Shown here one piece after another: positions 9,051 to 19,325 of a stretch of 64,000 nt of DNA; the first letter of the stretch is position 1, and each line of letters starts with the position of its first letter. Both the position numbers and the translations under genes were made by a program. The notes under the pieces are model-generated. The model was not told the origin of the DNA. It made no database searches and saw only the letters and a list, made by a program, of their open reading frames with translations. This DNA is from Rahnella sp. AA. Lineage in GTDB: Bacteria > Pseudomonadota > Gammaproteobacteria > Enterobacterales > Enterobacteriaceae. Location of the stretch: the NCBI RefSeq assembly GCF_002834385.1, contig NZ_PITQ01000002.1, positions 434,001-498,000 on the forward strand, read 5' to 3'.

Positions 9051-9524
9051 TCAGGAAACAGGCGGGGCGCGGGGTTGTGAATCGGTAAAGAACAGCGAAG
9101 GAACAGGACGTTGCCTGAGAGAACGCGGAGGCGCGCGGCTGGAAAGCTCCAGCGACCAGAGCATCGGCATGGCCTGTAAACCGAGCAGCGGTAAATGCGC
9201 CAGCAGCACACAATAACCGCAGGCAGCATCGCTCATGTCTCCGGAAAGCAACCCTTTCACGGTGTCATGTTGCGCCGTTTTACAGGCTTGCGGATGGCAA
9301 TGTTCACCTGATGTTTCGGTGTCTGACAACGCCATGTCAGCCATTTCCCCGTCCGGCATGTCCATATCGGACATCACCATTCCGGGCATCATCATGTGCT
9401 GCGCACCCTCAGCCACCAGTGATTTAGAAACCACCGGTGCGATAAACAACATCAAAATCGCCACAATACCCAGCCAGGCCGGGAAGTGCCGATGTCGGTG
9501 ATGAAGGCGTTGGAGTGAGAGCAT
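9051..9524 (-). CDS. DUF2946 family protein, Met/His-rich
   Basis: A 157-residue protein with one N-terminal hydrophobic segment (about 16-35), then a Met/Asp-rich tract (MMMPGMVMSDMDMPDGEM) and a His/Cys stretch (GEHCHPQACKTAQHD), and the CGYCVLLAHLPLL block typical of DUF2946. The tract resembles periplasmic copper-binding methionine motifs. DUF2946 genes are often found beside PepSY and TonB-receptor genes involved in copper. It lies 88 bases upstream of the PepSY gene on the same strand, so the two are probably co-transcribed. Function in metal handling is inferred, not demonstrated. Confidence 0.75.
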   Translation of the reverse strand: MLSLQRLHHRHRHFPAWLGIVAILMLFIAPVVSKSLVAEGAQHMMMPGMVMSDMDMPDGEMADMALSDTETSGEHCHPQACKTAQHDTVKGLLSGDMSDAACGYCVLLAHLPLLGLQAMPMLWSLELSSRAPPRSLRQRPVPSLFFTDSQPRAPPVS

Positions 9525-9580
9525 TATGTCAACAAGGTGAAAATAATAAGCGGCGAAATTGTACCTGAAATGTTGGATTA

Positions 9581-9703
9581 GATATCCAAAATCATTCGAG
9601 TTGCATCAAGGCGGCAAGTGAATGAACCAGGGAGCTTACTGAAGTAAGTGACCGGGGTGAACGAACGAAGCCAACGCAGAGGCGGCTTGAAGGATGAAGG
9701 ATA
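9581..9703. repeat. ERIC (enterobacterial repetitive intergenic consensus) element
   Basis: The segment is bounded by GATATCC and GGATAT inverted ends. It contains the ERIC core: GAGCTTACTGAAGTAAGTGA followed by CCGGGGTGAACG, then CCAACGCAGAGGCGGCTTGA. It is about 122 bases long, close to the standard 127-base unit, and lies between the DUF2946 gene and fabB. Such elements are imperfect palindromes transcribed into stable hairpins. Confidence 0.9.
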
Positions 9704-9704
9704 T

Positions 9705-9731
9705 AAAAAGCCCGCATTAAGCGGGCTTTAA
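9705..9731. terminator. fabB terminator
   Basis: AAAGCCCGC (9707-9715) pairs with GCGGGCTTT (9721-9729) across a five-base loop. A-rich and T-rich flanks allow function in both directions. It lies 22 bases past the fabB stop. Confidence 0.85.
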
Positions 9732-9752
9732 TTTATGGCTTAACGACAGGAG

Positions 9753-10973
9753 TTATTTGTCGTTTTTCAGCTTACGCATCACCAGAGTGGCGTTGGTGCC
9801 ACCGAAGCCGAAGCTGTTGGACATCACAGTCGTCAGCTCGCGCTGAGTCGGTTTAGTGATGATGTCCATGCCTTCTGCCTGCTCATCGAGGTTTTCGATG
9901 TTGATGCTTGGCGCGATGAAACCGTGTTCAGCCATCAGCAAGGTGTAGATAGCTTCCTGCACGCCCGCGGCACCCAGAGAGTGACCGGTCATGGCTTTAG
10001 TGGAAGACAGTGCCGGAGTTTTGGAACCGAACACTTCACGGATTGCACCCAGTTCTTTCACGTCGCCGACAGGGGTAGAAGTCCCGTGAACGTTAACGTA
10101 ATCGATTGGGGTATCCACGCCGTTCATTGCCATTTTCATGCAACGCACTGCGCCTTCGCCAGATGGAGCCACCATGTCTGCGCCGTCAGACGTTGCGCCG
10201 TAGCCAACGATTTCTGCGTAGATATGTGCGCCACGTGCCAGAGCGTGTTCCAGCTCTTCAACCACGACCATACCGCCGCCGCCTGCAATGACGAAACCGT
10301 CACGCGCTTTGTCGTAGGTACGGGAAGCTTTTTCAGGGGTTTCGTTGTAGCTGGTGGACAATGCGCCCATCGCGTCAAATTCACACGCCATTTCCCAGCA
10401 CAGTTCTTCACCGCCACCGGCAAAGACAACGTCCTGTTTGCCGAGCTGAATCATTTCTACCGCGTTACCGATGCAGTGAGCAGAGGTTGCGCAGGCAGAG
10501 CTGATGGAATAGTTAACGCCACGAATTTTGAACGGGGTTGCGAGGCAGGCAGAAACGCCGGAAGCCATCGCTTTGGTCACCATGTAAGGGCCAACGCCGC
10601 GCAGGCCTTTGGCACGCATGCCGTCTGAACCCGCAACCTGATTGCGTGGAGAACCGCCGCCGGAACCTGCAATCAGGCCGGTACGTTCGTTAGAGACCAT
10701 TTCAGGGGTCAGACCGGAGTCTTCAATCGCCTGTTGCATGGAAAGGTAAGCGTAGATCGAGGCATCACTCATGAAACGCACAATCTTACGATCGATAAGG
10801 CCTGCGGTGTCTAATTTGACATCACCCCAGACGTGACTACGCATCCCGGCATCTTTCAGCTCTTGCGAGAAGGTGATCCCAGAGCGACCTTCCTGCAGAG
10901 ATGCAAGAACTTCCTGCTTGTTGTTACCGATGCTCGAGATGATACCCAGGCCAGTAATCACTGCACGTTTCAT
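9753..10973 (-). CDS. fabB: 3-oxoacyl-[ACP] synthase I (FabB)
   Basis: Condensing enzyme of type II fatty acid synthesis, needed for unsaturated fatty acid elongation. It has 406 residues, the same length as E. coli FabB, and is nearly identical over long blocks. The nucleophile is Cys161 ([10 protein letters not shown]; Cys163 in E. coli, shifted by a two-residue deletion), and the catalytic histidines are in [12 protein letters not shown] and [13 protein letters not shown]. The C-terminal [13 protein letters not shown] is the thiolase-fold signature. The upstream region carries adjacent FabR and FadR operators, as in E. coli. Very secure. Confidence 0.98.
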   Translation of the reverse strand: MKRAVITGLGIISSIGNNKQEVLASLQEGRSGITFSQELKDAGMRSHVWGDVKLDTAGLIDRKIVRFMSDASIYAYLSMQQAIEDSGLTPEMVSNERTGLIAGSGGGSPRNQVAGSDGMRAKGLRGVGPYMVTKAMASGVSACLATPFKIRGVNYSISSACATSAHCIGNAVEMIQLGKQDVVFAGGGEELCWEMACEFDAMGALSTSYNETPEKASRTYDKARDGFVIAGGGGMVVVEELEHALARGAHIYAEIVGYGATSDGADMVAPSGEGAVRCMKMAMNGVDTPIDYVNVHGTSTPVGDVKELGAIREVFGSKTPALSSTKAMTGHSLGAAGVQEAIYTLLMAEHGFIAPSINIENLDEQAEGMDIITKPTQRELTTVMSNSFGFGGTNATLVMRKLKNDK

Positions 10974-11021
10974 TTAATACCTCTTGTACTATTCACCATT
11001 TGGGATTTCGTCACGCACTCT

Positions 11022-11039
11022 AGCGTACAGTTGTACGCC
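11022..11039. promoter_or_regulatory. FabR operator upstream of fabB
   Basis: GCGTACA (11023-11029) and TGTACGC (11032-11038) form a perfect inverted repeat with a two-base spacer. This matches the palindrome recognised by FabR at fabA and fabB in E. coli. It is about 50 bases upstream of the fabB start. Confidence 0.85.
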
Positions 11040-11040
11040 G

Positions 11041-11057
11041 AACAAGTCCGATCAGCA
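11041..11057. promoter_or_regulatory. Probable FadR site upstream of fabB
   Basis: Read on the minus strand the segment is GCTGATCGGACTTGTT. It departs from the FadR consensus (CTGGTCnGACCnGTT) at two positions. In E. coli FadR activates fabB from a site next to the FabR operator, and the same adjacency is seen here. Confidence 0.65.
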
Positions 11058-11142
11058 ATTCCTTGTGTAAATCGCGGTAAATTTGCGCGAGGTCAAACGC
11101 AGCGTTAAACTCCGGCATCGCCTTGAACTGAGAGAGTTTCAC

Positions 11143-13173
11143 GTGAGCCATAACCCGATCACGCCGGCTGAATTAAGCTGGAACGAACAGGGTACACCTG
11201 TTTCCCGACATTTTGATGACGTCTATTTTTCCAATCAGGACGGTTTGTTGGAAACACGTCATGTCTTTCTGAATGGCAACCATTTTCCGGCGCGTTTTTC
11301 CGCCCACCCTCGCCCGCTTTGCATCATTGCCGAAACCGGTTTTGGCACAGGGCTGAACTTCCTGACGCTGTGGCAGGCGTTCGATGCTTTCCGCGCTGAA
11401 AGTCCCGGCGCCACGCTGCAACGCCTGCATTTCATCAGCTACGAAAAATTCCCGTTATCCGCCAGCGATCTGGCTGCTGCCCATGCGCAATGGCCTGAAC
11501 TGGCTGCGTATTCCGCTGAGCTTTGCGAACAATGGCCGATGCCGTTCGCCGGTTGTCACCGCCTTTTACTCGCGGGCGGACGCATCACGCTCGACCTTTG
11601 GTTTGGCGATGTGACTACCCTGCTGCCCGCATGTGACACCAGTATGAATCAGCAGGTCGATGCCTGGTTCCTGGACGGATTTGCGCCATCAAAAAATCCG
11701 GACATGTGGACGGAAGCACTTTTCCGTTCGATGGCCAAAATGACCCGCCCGCAGGGAACGTTCGCCACTTTCACCGTCGCCGGTTTTGTGCGCCGCGGCT
11801 TGCAGGACGCGGGTTTTGACATCGCGAAAGTGCCCGGGTTCGGTGAAAAGCGGCATATGTTATCCGGCGTTCTGCCCGCAGGAATTGATATTCCTCATCC
11901 TGCGCCGTGGTATTTCCGCCCGTCTGCTAAAAATGCCACTGAATTCGCAATTCTTGGCGGCGGCGTCGCCAGCGCCGTACTTTCGCTGGCGCTGTTGCGC
12001 CGTGGTTATGCCGTAACGCTGTACTGCGCCGATGAAAAACCGGCGCTGGGCGCATCCGGTAACCGTCAGGGCGCGGTTTATCCGCTGCTCAATGGCCGGG
12101 GCGACACGCTGGAACAGTTCTTTGCACATGCCTTTACGTTCGCCCGTCGCCAGTATTTCCAGCTGGAAAAGCTGGGCGTGCCTTTTGATCACGGCTGGAG
12201 CGGTGTAACCCAACTGGGGTATGACGAAAAAAGCCAGGGCAAAATTGACGGAATTCTGGGCGGTAACTGGCCGGAAGGGCTGGCGAAAGGGCTGAGTGAA
12301 GCCGAGGCTGAAGCATTATGCGGATTGCCTTGCGGCAGCGGCGGTATCACGTATCCGCTGGGAGCCTGGCTGTGCCCGGCGGAACTGACCGCATCGCTGA
12401 TCGCGCTGGCGCAAACGCAGGGATTAGCGGTGCATTATCGTCAGCGGGCCACGGCGCTAACCCGCGATGCGGGCGAAAACTGGACGCTGAAGTTTGCCGA
12501 TGGGCATGAAACCCGCCATCAGGCCGTAGTGCTGGCAAACGGTGCGGATATCACTGATTTTGCCCAGAGTGAAAAGCTTCCGGTTTATGCGGTCAGCGGC
12601 CAGGTTTCGCATATTCCCACCACGCCGGAACTGAGCAAACTTAAACAAGTGCTGTGCTACGACGGTTATCTGACGCCGGTGAATCCGCTCAACCAGCATC
12701 ACTGCATCGGTGCCAGCTATCATCGTGCCGATAAATGTACGGATTACCGTGAAGACGATCAGCAGGAAAACCGTCAGCGTTTGCTGAGCTGCCTGCCGGA
12801 GCAGCAATGGCCTAAAGACGTGGACGTCAGTGACGCGCAGGCGCGGAACGGCGTGCGCTGCGCCACGCGCGACCACCTGCCGATGATCGGGTCGGTTTCT
12901 GATTACGATGCACTTTTGGAAAGTTATCAGAAGTTAGATCTCGACGTTCAGCGCCATCGTCCGGTCGCCAATGCGCCGGTGCATGAGAATCTGTTCCTGT
13001 TTGGCGCACTCGGTTCGCGTGGTCTGAGCTCTGCGCCGCTCGGTGCAGAAGTGCTGGCTGCGCAGATTGCCGGTGAGCCACTGCCGCTGGACAGTGAAAC
13101 GCTGGCCGCGCTGAATCCGAACCGGATGTGGGTGAGAAAATTACTCAAAGGCCGCCCGGTCGAATCCCGCTGA
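11143..13173 (+). CDS. mnmC: Bifunctional tRNA mnm5s2U-methyltransferase/oxidoreductase MnmC
   Basis: MnmC completes the mnm5s2U modification at the wobble position of several tRNAs. The N-terminal half is the SAM-dependent methyltransferase ([15 protein letters not shown]; catalytic-domain [17 protein letters not shown]). The C-terminal half is the FAD-dependent oxidoreductase that removes the carboxymethyl group (dinucleotide-binding [16 protein letters not shown]). The frame is open from 11083, but I choose the GTG at 11143 ([13 protein letters not shown]), which has GAGAG upstream and fits family alignments; the product is 676 residues (E. coli 668). Divergent from fabB. Confidence 0.95.
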   Translation: MSHNPITPAELSWNEQGTPVSRHFDDVYFSNQDGLLETRHVFLNGNHFPARFSAHPRPLCIIAETGFGTGLNFLTLWQAFDAFRAESPGATLQRLHFISYEKFPLSASDLAAAHAQWPELAAYSAELCEQWPMPFAGCHRLLLAGGRITLDLWFGDVTTLLPACDTSMNQQVDAWFLDGFAPSKNPDMWTEALFRSMAKMTRPQGTFATFTVAGFVRRGLQDAGFDIAKVPGFGEKRHMLSGVLPAGIDIPHPAPWYFRPSAKNATEFAILGGGVASAVLSLALLRRGYAVTLYCADEKPALGASGNRQGAVYPLLNGRGDTLEQFFAHAFTFARRQYFQLEKLGVPFDHGWSGVTQLGYDEKSQGKIDGILGGNWPEGLAKGLSEAEAEALCGLPCGSGGITYPLGAWLCPAELTASLIALAQTQGLAVHYRQRATALTRDAGENWTLKFADGHETRHQAVVLANGADITDFAQSEKLPVYAVSGQVSHIPTTPELSKLKQVLCYDGYLTPVNPLNQHHCIGASYHRADKCTDYREDDQQENRQRLLSCLPEQQWPKDVDVSDAQARNGVRCATRDHLPMIGSVSDYDALLESYQKLDLDVQRHRPVANAPVHENLFLFGALGSRGLSSAPLGAEVLAAQIAGEPLPLDSETLAALNPNRMWVRKLLKGRPVESR

Positions 13174-13191
13174 TTGCCCTTTTCAGGCAAT

Positions 13192-13229
13192 AAAAAAGCG
13201 CAGCCGTAACACCGTGCTGCGCTTTTTTT
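13192..13229. terminator. Bidirectional terminator between mnmC and yfcL
   Basis: AAAAAAGCGCAGC (13192-13204) pairs with GCTGCGCTTTTTT across a ten-base loop, with A and T tracts on either side. It serves both convergent genes. Confidence 0.9.
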
Positions 13230-13242
13230 ACTGAGATGCCGG

Positions 13243-13521
13243 TTAGTTTGGTAATGAAGCCTGATAAAGAGTTTCCCACATGCCCTGAACCAGAGCCTGA
13301 TCGCGCGGTGATAATTCACCGGCTTTAATGGCTTTATCCAGACCATCCTGAACACGAATTTTCAGCGCTTCGGCGGTATGTTCGCCATTCTCTTCCGCTT
13401 CAGCAACCGCGACGGTCAGATGGCCTCGCAGATAGCCACTGGCAAATAATTCATCGTCGCTGGCGCTTTCGACCATGTCGTCGATCAGCGTTAAAATCCG
13501 CGTTTCAAATTCTGCGATCAT
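13243..13521 (-). CDS. yfcL: YfcL family protein
   Basis: A 92-residue acidic protein that matches E. coli YfcL almost throughout ([49 protein letters not shown]). No function is known to me for this family. It is 30 bases downstream of epmC on the same strand, so they form a two-gene unit, the same arrangement as in E. coli. Confidence 0.93.
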   Translation of the reverse strand: MIAEFETRILTLIDDMVESASDDELFASGYLRGHLTVAVAEAEENGEHTAEALKIRVQDGLDKAIKAGELSPRDQALVQGMWETLYQASLPN

Positions 13522-13551
13522 TACTCTTCCTCGTATCCGGACTCTGTTTTT

Positions 13552-14109
13552 TTATTCAATCGGCTGCAACGCAGGGAAATCTGCAGGCGTCAAAGGGGCG
13601 GTATTGTAAAACGATTGTAACGCTTTAATAAAGCGCGCCGGTCTTTCAGGAATGCCCTGATCCAGCATGCGGAGTACTTCTTCACGCACTTTGTTCTGGA
13701 AGCCCACGCGGTCTGGCTCGCAATCGCCGCTCAGGTTGTCACAGCTCACGTTGAAATTAAAGCCGGCAGCAGCGCAAAACAGCCATTCATAAGACTGTGG
13801 TTTGATTTCCACTTTCTCGAATTCGCTTTGGGTTTGCGCATCGCGGCCATCCGGGCAATACCAGTAACCGAAATCCACCAGCTTGCGGCGTTCAGCGCCT
13901 GCAACGCACCAGTGAGAGATTTCATGCATCCCGCTGGCGTAATAGCCGTGTGCAAACACAATGCGGTTAAACGATTCCTGCTCATCAGTGGGCAGATAGA
14001 TAGGCTCGTCGTCGCCTTTCACCAGGCGCACGTTGAATTCCTCAAAGAAACAGGAATCAAAAATGTCCATCAATTGATGATAGTTATGTGTTGCAGTCGA
14101 ATCAGACAT
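13552..14109 (-). CDS. epmC: Elongation factor P hydroxylase EpmC (YfcM)
   Basis: A 185-residue protein matching EpmC, which hydroxylates the beta-lysylated Lys34 of elongation factor P after EpmA and EpmB have acted. The probable metal site is in HGYYASGMHEISHWC (His and Glu near residues 52-62). E. coli EpmC is about 182 residues. Upstream of yfcL on the same strand; the start at 14109 gives MSDSTATHNYHQLMDIF. Confidence 0.93.
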   Translation of the reverse strand: MSDSTATHNYHQLMDIFDSCFFEEFNVRLVKGDDEPIYLPTDEQESFNRIVFAHGYYASGMHEISHWCVAGAERRKLVDFGYWYCPDGRDAQTQSEFEKVEIKPQSYEWLFCAAAGFNFNVSCDNLSGDCEPDRVGFQNKVREEVLRMLDQGIPERPARFIKALQSFYNTAPLTPADFPALQPIE

Positions 14110-14203
14110 ATTGGCTGTGAAACTCTGTAAGTAAGATCAGGGGCGACAATATACCCTTGATTGAATGACCTATTTCATGACTTCGGGCAAGCATTCTGCA
14201 GCT

Positions 14204-15004
14204 TCAAATATGAAGGGCAAGCCACTGGTGGATTTCGGCACCGTGGTTGTCATAAATCAGTTTACAGCTCATCACCACGGAAACCACCACCACCATCGGG
14301 CGAATCATCTTCTGGCCCTTGCTGAGCACCATTCTCGCCCCCAGCCGGGCACCGATAAACTGTCCAGCCGCCATCACAAATCCCAGCACCCAAATCACTT
14401 TGCCACCGAGGATAAAGAAGATCAGCCCGCCCAGGTTAGAGGTGAAATTCAGGACTTTTGCATGTGCCGTGGCTTTTGCCAGATTAAACCCGCACAACGT
14501 CACGAAAGCCAGCGCATATAATGAACCGGCACCAGGCCCGAAAAACCCATCATAGAAACCGACGCAACCACCGCCTACCAATGCATAGGGCAATGCGTTC
14601 AACCTGCGCGCCCGGTCACTTTCACCTAAGCGCGGCGTCAGCAAAAAATACAGGCCAATGCAGATGATCAGGAGCGGCAGGATCTGGCGCAACATATCGG
14701 CACGAAGATGTTGGATCAAAATCGCGCCGATCACAGAGCCTGCAAATGTACAGGCGATATTGAGCTTTTGATCGTTGAGATCCACGACACCACGCCGTAC
14801 AAAGTACAGGCTGGCGGAAAAGGAGCCGCCGATGGATGACAATTTATTGGTCGCAATCGCCTGCGCCGGAGGAACACCCGCCGCCAGCAGCGCAGGAAGG
14901 CTGATTAACCCGCCTCCCCCCGCGATGGAATCAATGAAACCAGCAAACAGTGCGACGAAAAATAAAACGACTAACACCCAGGGGGCAACAATCAACCAGT
15001 CCAT
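14204..15004 (-). CDS. yfcA: YfcA, TSUP-family (TauE/SafE) membrane transporter
   Basis: A 266-residue polytopic inner-membrane protein of the TSUP family. Two repeated halves are visible: the first carries FIDSIAGGGGLISLPALLAAG and the second GFYDGFFGPGAGSLYALAF, both family signatures. TSUP proteins export or import organosulfur compounds and related anions; YfcA itself is not characterised to my knowledge. Synteny with epmC and mepA matches E. coli. Confidence 0.92.
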   Translation of the reverse strand: MDWLIVAPWVLVVLFFVALFAGFIDSIAGGGGLISLPALLAAGVPPAQAIATNKLSSIGGSFSASLYFVRRGVVDLNDQKLNIACTFAGSVIGAILIQHLRADMLRQILPLLIICIGLYFLLTPRLGESDRARRLNALPYALVGGGCVGFYDGFFGPGAGSLYALAFVTLCGFNLAKATAHAKVLNFTSNLGGLIFFILGGKVIWVLGFVMAAGQFIGARLGARMVLSKGQKMIRPMVVVVSVVMSCKLIYDNHGAEIHQWLALHI

Positions 15005-15051
15005 TTCTCTATCAGTCCTGCTCTACGTAGCGAAGAATTATCAAAACGTTA

Positions 15052-15903
15052 TTAAAGAACGTGTTTATCCAGCAGCGCCTGGCAGGTCGGCGGCAACGGA
15101 GGTGGTTCAGATTTCACCGGTTTACCGGTAGAAGGTTTCGGCGGCAGGAACCAGCTCTGCAGCTCTGCACCACATCCGTCACCCGGAGGCGGTGGCGCCT
15201 GATTCTCGCATTCGGTACTGCCCGCAGGGCAACGCAGACGCACGTGCATATGCGCACGATGACCAAACCACGGACGCACTTTGTGCAGCCATTCACGGTC
15301 TGCGCCCGCATCCTGACAAAGCTGTTGTTTGATCGCCGCATTAACAAAAATGCGCACCACGTCTTTATCCTGCGCCGCCATTTTGATCAGCGTTTCGATA
15401 CGCGGTTGCCACTGGCTCGGCACAATAGATTTGCCGTTAGCACTGACCAGGTCGATCGGCTGCGGTTTCAGCAACATCTGCTCGCTCCAGCGCTGGCGTG
15501 GCAGTTGCAGCCAGATATCCACATCCAGCCCGGACTGATGACTGGCATGGCCGCTGCTGAAACGCCCGCCCGCTGGCATCGCCATATCTCCCACCAGCAT
15601 AGTGCCCAGCCCTTTTTGCTGCGCCTGAGTACCGAGTCGCGTGATGAACGCCAGCAGATCCGGCTGACCAAAATAACGACGCTGATCGGTACGCATCACC
15701 TGATAATCTGGTGAGTTCAGGGGCAAAGGTTGCGCGCCAATCTGACATCCGTTGGCATAACTGCCTACCGCCTGCGGTGCGCCGGAAATCGGTTGAGTAA
15801 TTTTCTGCCACGGCGTTGCCGCCATAGCAGGTGCGCAAAGCGCGAGCGCCAGAAGACTGGCGCAGGCAATTTTAAACGCAGGAACGTTGCGTAAGAATTT
15901 CAT
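15052..15903 (-). CDS. mepA: Penicillin-insensitive murein endopeptidase MepA
   Basis: Periplasmic LAS-type metallopeptidase that cleaves the D-Ala-mDAP cross-link of peptidoglycan regardless of penicillin. The 283-residue precursor has a signal peptide ending near APAMAATP. Zinc ligands are in [20 protein letters not shown] (His and Asp, spaced HxxxxxxD) and in [12 protein letters not shown]. Cysteines expected to form disulfides are present. It lies directly downstream of aroC, only eight bases away, so the two are probably co-transcribed. Confidence 0.95.
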   Translation of the reverse strand: MKFLRNVPAFKIACASLLALALCAPAMAATPWQKITQPISGAPQAVGSYANGCQIGAQPLPLNSPDYQVMRTDQRRYFGQPDLLAFITRLGTQAQQKGLGTMLVGDMAMPAGGRFSSGHASHQSGLDVDIWLQLPRQRWSEQMLLKPQPIDLVSANGKSIVPSQWQPRIETLIKMAAQDKDVVRIFVNAAIKQQLCQDAGADREWLHKVRPWFGHRAHMHVRLRCPAGSTECENQAPPPPGDGCGAELQSWFLPPKPSTGKPVKSEPPPLPPTCQALLDKHVL

Positions 15904-15910
15904 CGAAGGC

Positions 15911-16996
15911 TTACCAGCGTGGCACGGTGGAATGAACGTCGCCGTTCTGCGCGCGCTGGCGCAGCAAATGATCCATCAGCACAATTGCCATCATGGCTTC
16001 GGCGATCGGCACAGCGCGGATCCCCACGCACGGATCGTGACGGCCTTTGGTGATCATCTCAACCTGCTCGCCTTCACGGTTAATGGTGCGCCCCGGAACG
16101 GTGATGCTGGAGGTCGGTTTCAGCGCCAGATGTGCAACCACTGGCTGGCCGCTGCTAATCCCACCAAGAATGCCGCCCGCATGGTTGCTTTCGAAGCCTT
16201 TTGGCGTAATTTCATCACGGTTTTCACTGCCGCGTTTCGCTACGACGGCAAAACCATCGCCGATTTCTACGCCTTTCACCGCGTTGATGCTCATCAGCGC
16301 ATGCGCCAGATCAGCATCAAGGCGATCAAATACCGGTTCGCCCAGGCCAACAGGGACATTTTCCGCGACGACGGTAATTTTCGCGCCGATGGAATCGCCC
16401 TCTTTTTTCAGGGCACGCATCAGCTCATCCAGCGTTTCCAGCTTACTGGCATCCGGGCAGAAAAACGGGTTGGTTTCGACCAGATCCCAGTCTTTCAGCT
16501 CACAGACGATATCGCCCATCTGTGACATATAACCACGGACTTTCACCCCAAACTTTTCAAGTAAATATTTCTTCGCTACCGCACCCGCAGCAACACGCAT
16601 CGCCGTTTCACGAGCTGAAGAGCGACCACCGCCGCGGTAATCGCGCACGCCATACTTTTGCTCGTAGGTGTAATCGGCATGCCCCGGACGGAACACGTCT
16701 TTGATCGCACTGTAATCCTGCGAGCGCTGGTCGGTATTCTGGATGATCAGACCAATGCTGGTGCCGGTCGTCACGCCTTCAAAGACGCCGGAAAGAATTT
16801 TGACTTCGTCGGCTTCGCGACGTTGCGTGGTATAACGCGAGGTCCCCGGACGACGACGGTCGAGATCGTGTTGCAGGTCTGCTTCGGTCAGCGAAATGCC
16901 CGGCGGCACGCCATCAATAATACAACCCAGCGCCACGCCGTGGGATTCACCAAAAGTAGTGACGCGGAAAAACTGCCCAATACTGTTCCCTGCCAT
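15911..16996 (-). CDS. aroC: Chorismate synthase AroC
   Basis: Converts 5-enolpyruvylshikimate 3-phosphate to chorismate, the last step of the shikimate pathway, using reduced FMN. It has 361 residues, the same as E. coli. Family signatures: [18 protein letters not shown], the [19 protein letters not shown] segment, and [17 protein letters not shown] near the C-terminus. The ATG at 16996 ([10 protein letters not shown]) with GGAG upstream is the correct start; the adjacent GTG at 16999 is spurious. Downstream of prmB and upstream of mepA, as in E. coli. Confidence 0.97.
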   Translation of the reverse strand: MAGNSIGQFFRVTTFGESHGVALGCIIDGVPPGISLTEADLQHDLDRRRPGTSRYTTQRREADEVKILSGVFEGVTTGTSIGLIIQNTDQRSQDYSAIKDVFRPGHADYTYEQKYGVRDYRGGGRSSARETAMRVAAGAVAKKYLLEKFGVKVRGYMSQMGDIVCELKDWDLVETNPFFCPDASKLETLDELMRALKKEGDSIGAKITVVAENVPVGLGEPVFDRLDADLAHALMSINAVKGVEIGDGFAVVAKRGSENRDEITPKGFESNHAGGILGGISSGQPVVAHLALKPTSSITVPGRTINREGEQVEMITKGRHDPCVGIRAVPIAEAMMAIVLMDHLLRQRAQNGDVHSTVPRW

Positions 16997-17077
16997 CACG
17001 GCTCCTTAACCATTATGTTGTTTGTTTGATTGCCTGATGACCGGCAATTTGCCGGCCATCGTTGCCTGTATCGGAAC

Positions 17078-18010
17078 TTAGTCGCGGTAGCCGGTGAAGT
17101 ATTCTGCACAATCCTGCAGTTGCTGTTTAGTCAGCATAAATACACCGTCGCCGCCGTTTTCAAATTCCAGCCAGGTGAACGGGATCTCAGGGTATTGCTC
17201 CATCAGATGCACCATGCTGTTACCCACTTCACAAATCAGCACGCCGTCATCGGTCAGATAATCCGGTGCGCAGGCCAAAATACGGCGGGTCAGTTTCAGG
17301 CCATCAGTGCCGGAGGCCAGACCAAGAACAGGCTCGTGGCGATATTCCTGCGGCAAATCGGACATGTCTTCTTCGTCAACGTAAGGCGGATTCGTGACGA
17401 TCAGGTCGTATTGAAGCGGCGGCAGTTCACGGAACAGGTCGGAGCGGATTGGCGTAACCCAGTGTTCAATGCCGTGCGTATCGATATTGCGCTCAGCCAC
17501 GGCCAGCGCGTCCGCAGAGATATCCACGGCGTCCACTTCCGTTTCCGGGAAAGCATAAGCACAGGCGATAGCAATACAGCCGCTGCCGGTACACATATCG
17601 AGGATGTGCTGTGGCTTGTCATGCAAAATGCCGGAGAAGCGGTTGCTGATAAGCTCGCCAATCGGTGAGCGCGGTACTAACACACGTTCGTCGACATAAA
17701 ACTCCATATCGCAGAACCAGGCTTTATTGGTCAGATAGGCGACCGGAATACGTTCGTTGACGCGACGGATCACGCGCTCAACGATACGGTGGCGTTCGCT
17801 GGAGGTCAGGCGCGCCGTGTGCATATCCTCAGGAATGTCGAGCGGTAAAAACACGCTTGGCAAGACCAGCTGCACGGCTTCGTCCCACGGATTATCGGTG
17901 CCATGGCCGTAATAAACATTGGCCGCGTTCAGGCGGCTGACGGTCCAGCGCAGCATATCCTGAATGGTATGCAGTTCACTGACGGCTTCGTCGACGAAAA
18001 TTTTGTCCAA
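17078..18010 (-). CDS. prmB: Ribosomal protein uL3 N5-glutamine methyltransferase PrmB
   Basis: SAM-dependent enzyme that methylates Gln150 of ribosomal protein uL3. It has 310 residues, the expected length. Motif I is [15 protein letters not shown], and the catalytic NPPY tetrad is in [15 protein letters not shown]. The N-terminal helical substrate-binding region (residues 1-100) is intact. Divergent from smrB with about 200 bases between them; aroC follows in the same direction. Confidence 0.96.
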   Translation of the reverse strand: MDKIFVDEAVSELHTIQDMLRWTVSRLNAANVYYGHGTDNPWDEAVQLVLPSVFLPLDIPEDMHTARLTSSERHRIVERVIRRVNERIPVAYLTNKAWFCDMEFYVDERVLVPRSPIGELISNRFSGILHDKPQHILDMCTGSGCIAIACAYAFPETEVDAVDISADALAVAERNIDTHGIEHWVTPIRSDLFRELPPLQYDLIVTNPPYVDEEDMSDLPQEYRHEPVLGLASGTDGLKLTRRILACAPDYLTDDGVLICEVGNSMVHLMEQYPEIPFTWLEFENGGDGVFMLTKQQLQDCAEYFTGYRD

Positions 18011-18212
18011 TTTTGTTCTCCAGGCAGTACAGGGTTTTTAACAGACGTTTAACCCGTAATTTTCCGCATAGTTTGCCACGAAGCCCGCCACAAATCAGCA
18101 GCTAGTCAACGCACTTGCGCGATGTCTCGAAGAATTTAACCCTGAGTTTTCTTTAAACCACAGGGCGACGAAAGGTACACTGTCCGTATTGAGCGAAAAT
18201 GACGATGAAAAG

Positions 18213-18752
18213 ATGAAGAAAAAACACCAGCTCAGCCCGGAGGAAACCGCGCTCTTTCGCGAGGCTGTGCCGGGCGTCAAGCGCCTGAAAAACGATATAA
18301 TTACACACCGCCCGAAGCGCAAAAAGGTAACAGAGCTGTCACCTAAAAAGCTGATTCAGGAGCAGGTGGACGCAAGCTACTATTTTTCTGATGAATTCCA
18401 GCCGATGTTGCAGGAAGAGGGTCCGGTGCGCCATATCCGGCCAGACGTCAGCCATTTTGAATTGAAAAAATTACGTCGCGGAGATTATTCCCCTGAGTTG
18501 TTTCTCGATTTGCACGGATTAACGCAGAAAGAAGCCAAGCAGGAATTAGGGGCGCTGATCGCCGCCTGCCGCCGCGAGCATGTTCACTGCGCGTGCGTCA
18601 TGCACGGCCACGGCAAACATATTCTCAAGCAGCAAACCCCGCTCTGGCTGGCCCAGCATCCTGACGTTGAAGCCTTTCATCAGGCACCAAAAGAGTTAGG
18701 CGGCACCGCGGCCCTGCTGGTGCTCATTGAACTGGATGACAAAATCAGCTGA
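18213..18752 (+). CDS. smrB: SmrB, Smr-domain endonuclease for collided ribosomes
   Basis: SmrB is recruited to collided ribosomes and cleaves the mRNA between them, feeding tmRNA rescue. The 179-residue protein has an N-terminal ribosome-binding extension ([17 protein letters not shown]) and a C-terminal Smr domain with [15 protein letters not shown] and [11 protein letters not shown]. An in-frame TTG at 18189 would add eight residues; the ATG at 18213 agrees with the E. coli start. Divergent from prmB. A strong terminator follows at 18783. Confidence 0.95.
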   Translation: MKKKHQLSPEETALFREAVPGVKRLKNDIITHRPKRKKVTELSPKKLIQEQVDASYYFSDEFQPMLQEEGPVRHIRPDVSHFELKKLRRGDYSPELFLDLHGLTQKEAKQELGALIAACRREHVHCACVMHGHGKHILKQQTPLWLAQHPDVEAFHQAPKELGGTAALLVLIELDDKIS

Positions 18753-18782
18753 CCGCGAAAAATCACCCGCATTCAGAAACGA

Positions 18783-18816
18783 GAAGGGCACAGCATAAGC
18801 TGTGCCCTTCTTTGTG
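18783..18816 (+). terminator. smrB terminator
   Basis: GAAGGGCACAGC (18783-18794) pairs perfectly with GCTGTGCCCTTC (18799-18810) across a four-base loop, then TTTGTG. The T-run is on the plus strand only. Confidence 0.85.
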
Positions 18817-18836
18817 TCGTTTTTCGTCCCGAAAAA

Positions 18837-19325
18837 CTACACTTTTGCCATCACCTGGCACGGACTAAACTGCCAGTCAAAGCTGCCCTGCCCGGTTTGC
18901 GCATTCAGCTCCACGCTCGCCATTGCAGAGGTAGCGAACATCGGCGGGCAAACTCCCGGACACAGTTCTGCGACCAGATAGCCCACCAGCGGCAGGTGGG
19001 AAACCACCAGTACCGCGTTGACGCCCGTCTGCGCCAGATGCTGCAGTTCGCTGGCGACCAGGGCTGGATCGCCGCCCGGCGTCAGTTCCTTCAGAATATC
19101 AATTTCAACATTTTCAGGCAGAGCCAGACACTGACGAACTTTTTCGAGTGTCTGCTGCGCACGCAGGTAAGGACTGACCAGAACGCGATCAATGTTGATA
19201 CCCCGGCCATTCAGCCACGCCGCCATATGTACTGATTCGTCACATCCGCATTCGCTTAACGGGCGAACCGAATCGCTGGCAGCTTCAAGAACCGCATCAC
19301 CGTGACGCATAATTACAACTTGCAT
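18837..19325 (-). CDS. sixA: Phosphohistidine phosphatase SixA
   Basis: A 162-residue histidine-phosphatase superfamily protein that dephosphorylates phosphohistidine in phosphotransfer proteins (ArcB, and NPr of the nitrogen PTS). The RHG signature is at the N-terminus (MQVVIMRHGDAVLEA), and the second catalytic histidine is in VVSHLPLVGYLVAEL. Length equals the E. coli protein. Convergent with smrB and followed on its upstream side by a 447-base gap. Confidence 0.95.
   Translation of the reverse strand: MQVVIMRHGDAVLEAASDSVRPLSECGCDESVHMAAWLNGRGINIDRVLVSPYLRAQQTLEKVRQCLALPENVEIDILKELTPGGDPALVASELQHLAQTGVNAVLVVSHLPLVGYLVAELCPGVCPPMFATSAMASVELNAQTGQGSFDWQFSPCQVMAKV

Noticed and set aside
9924-10628. 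A 234-codon open frame on the plus strand opposite fabB
   Set aside because: It lies completely inside the highly conserved fabB gene, with Cys/His-rich shadow composition.
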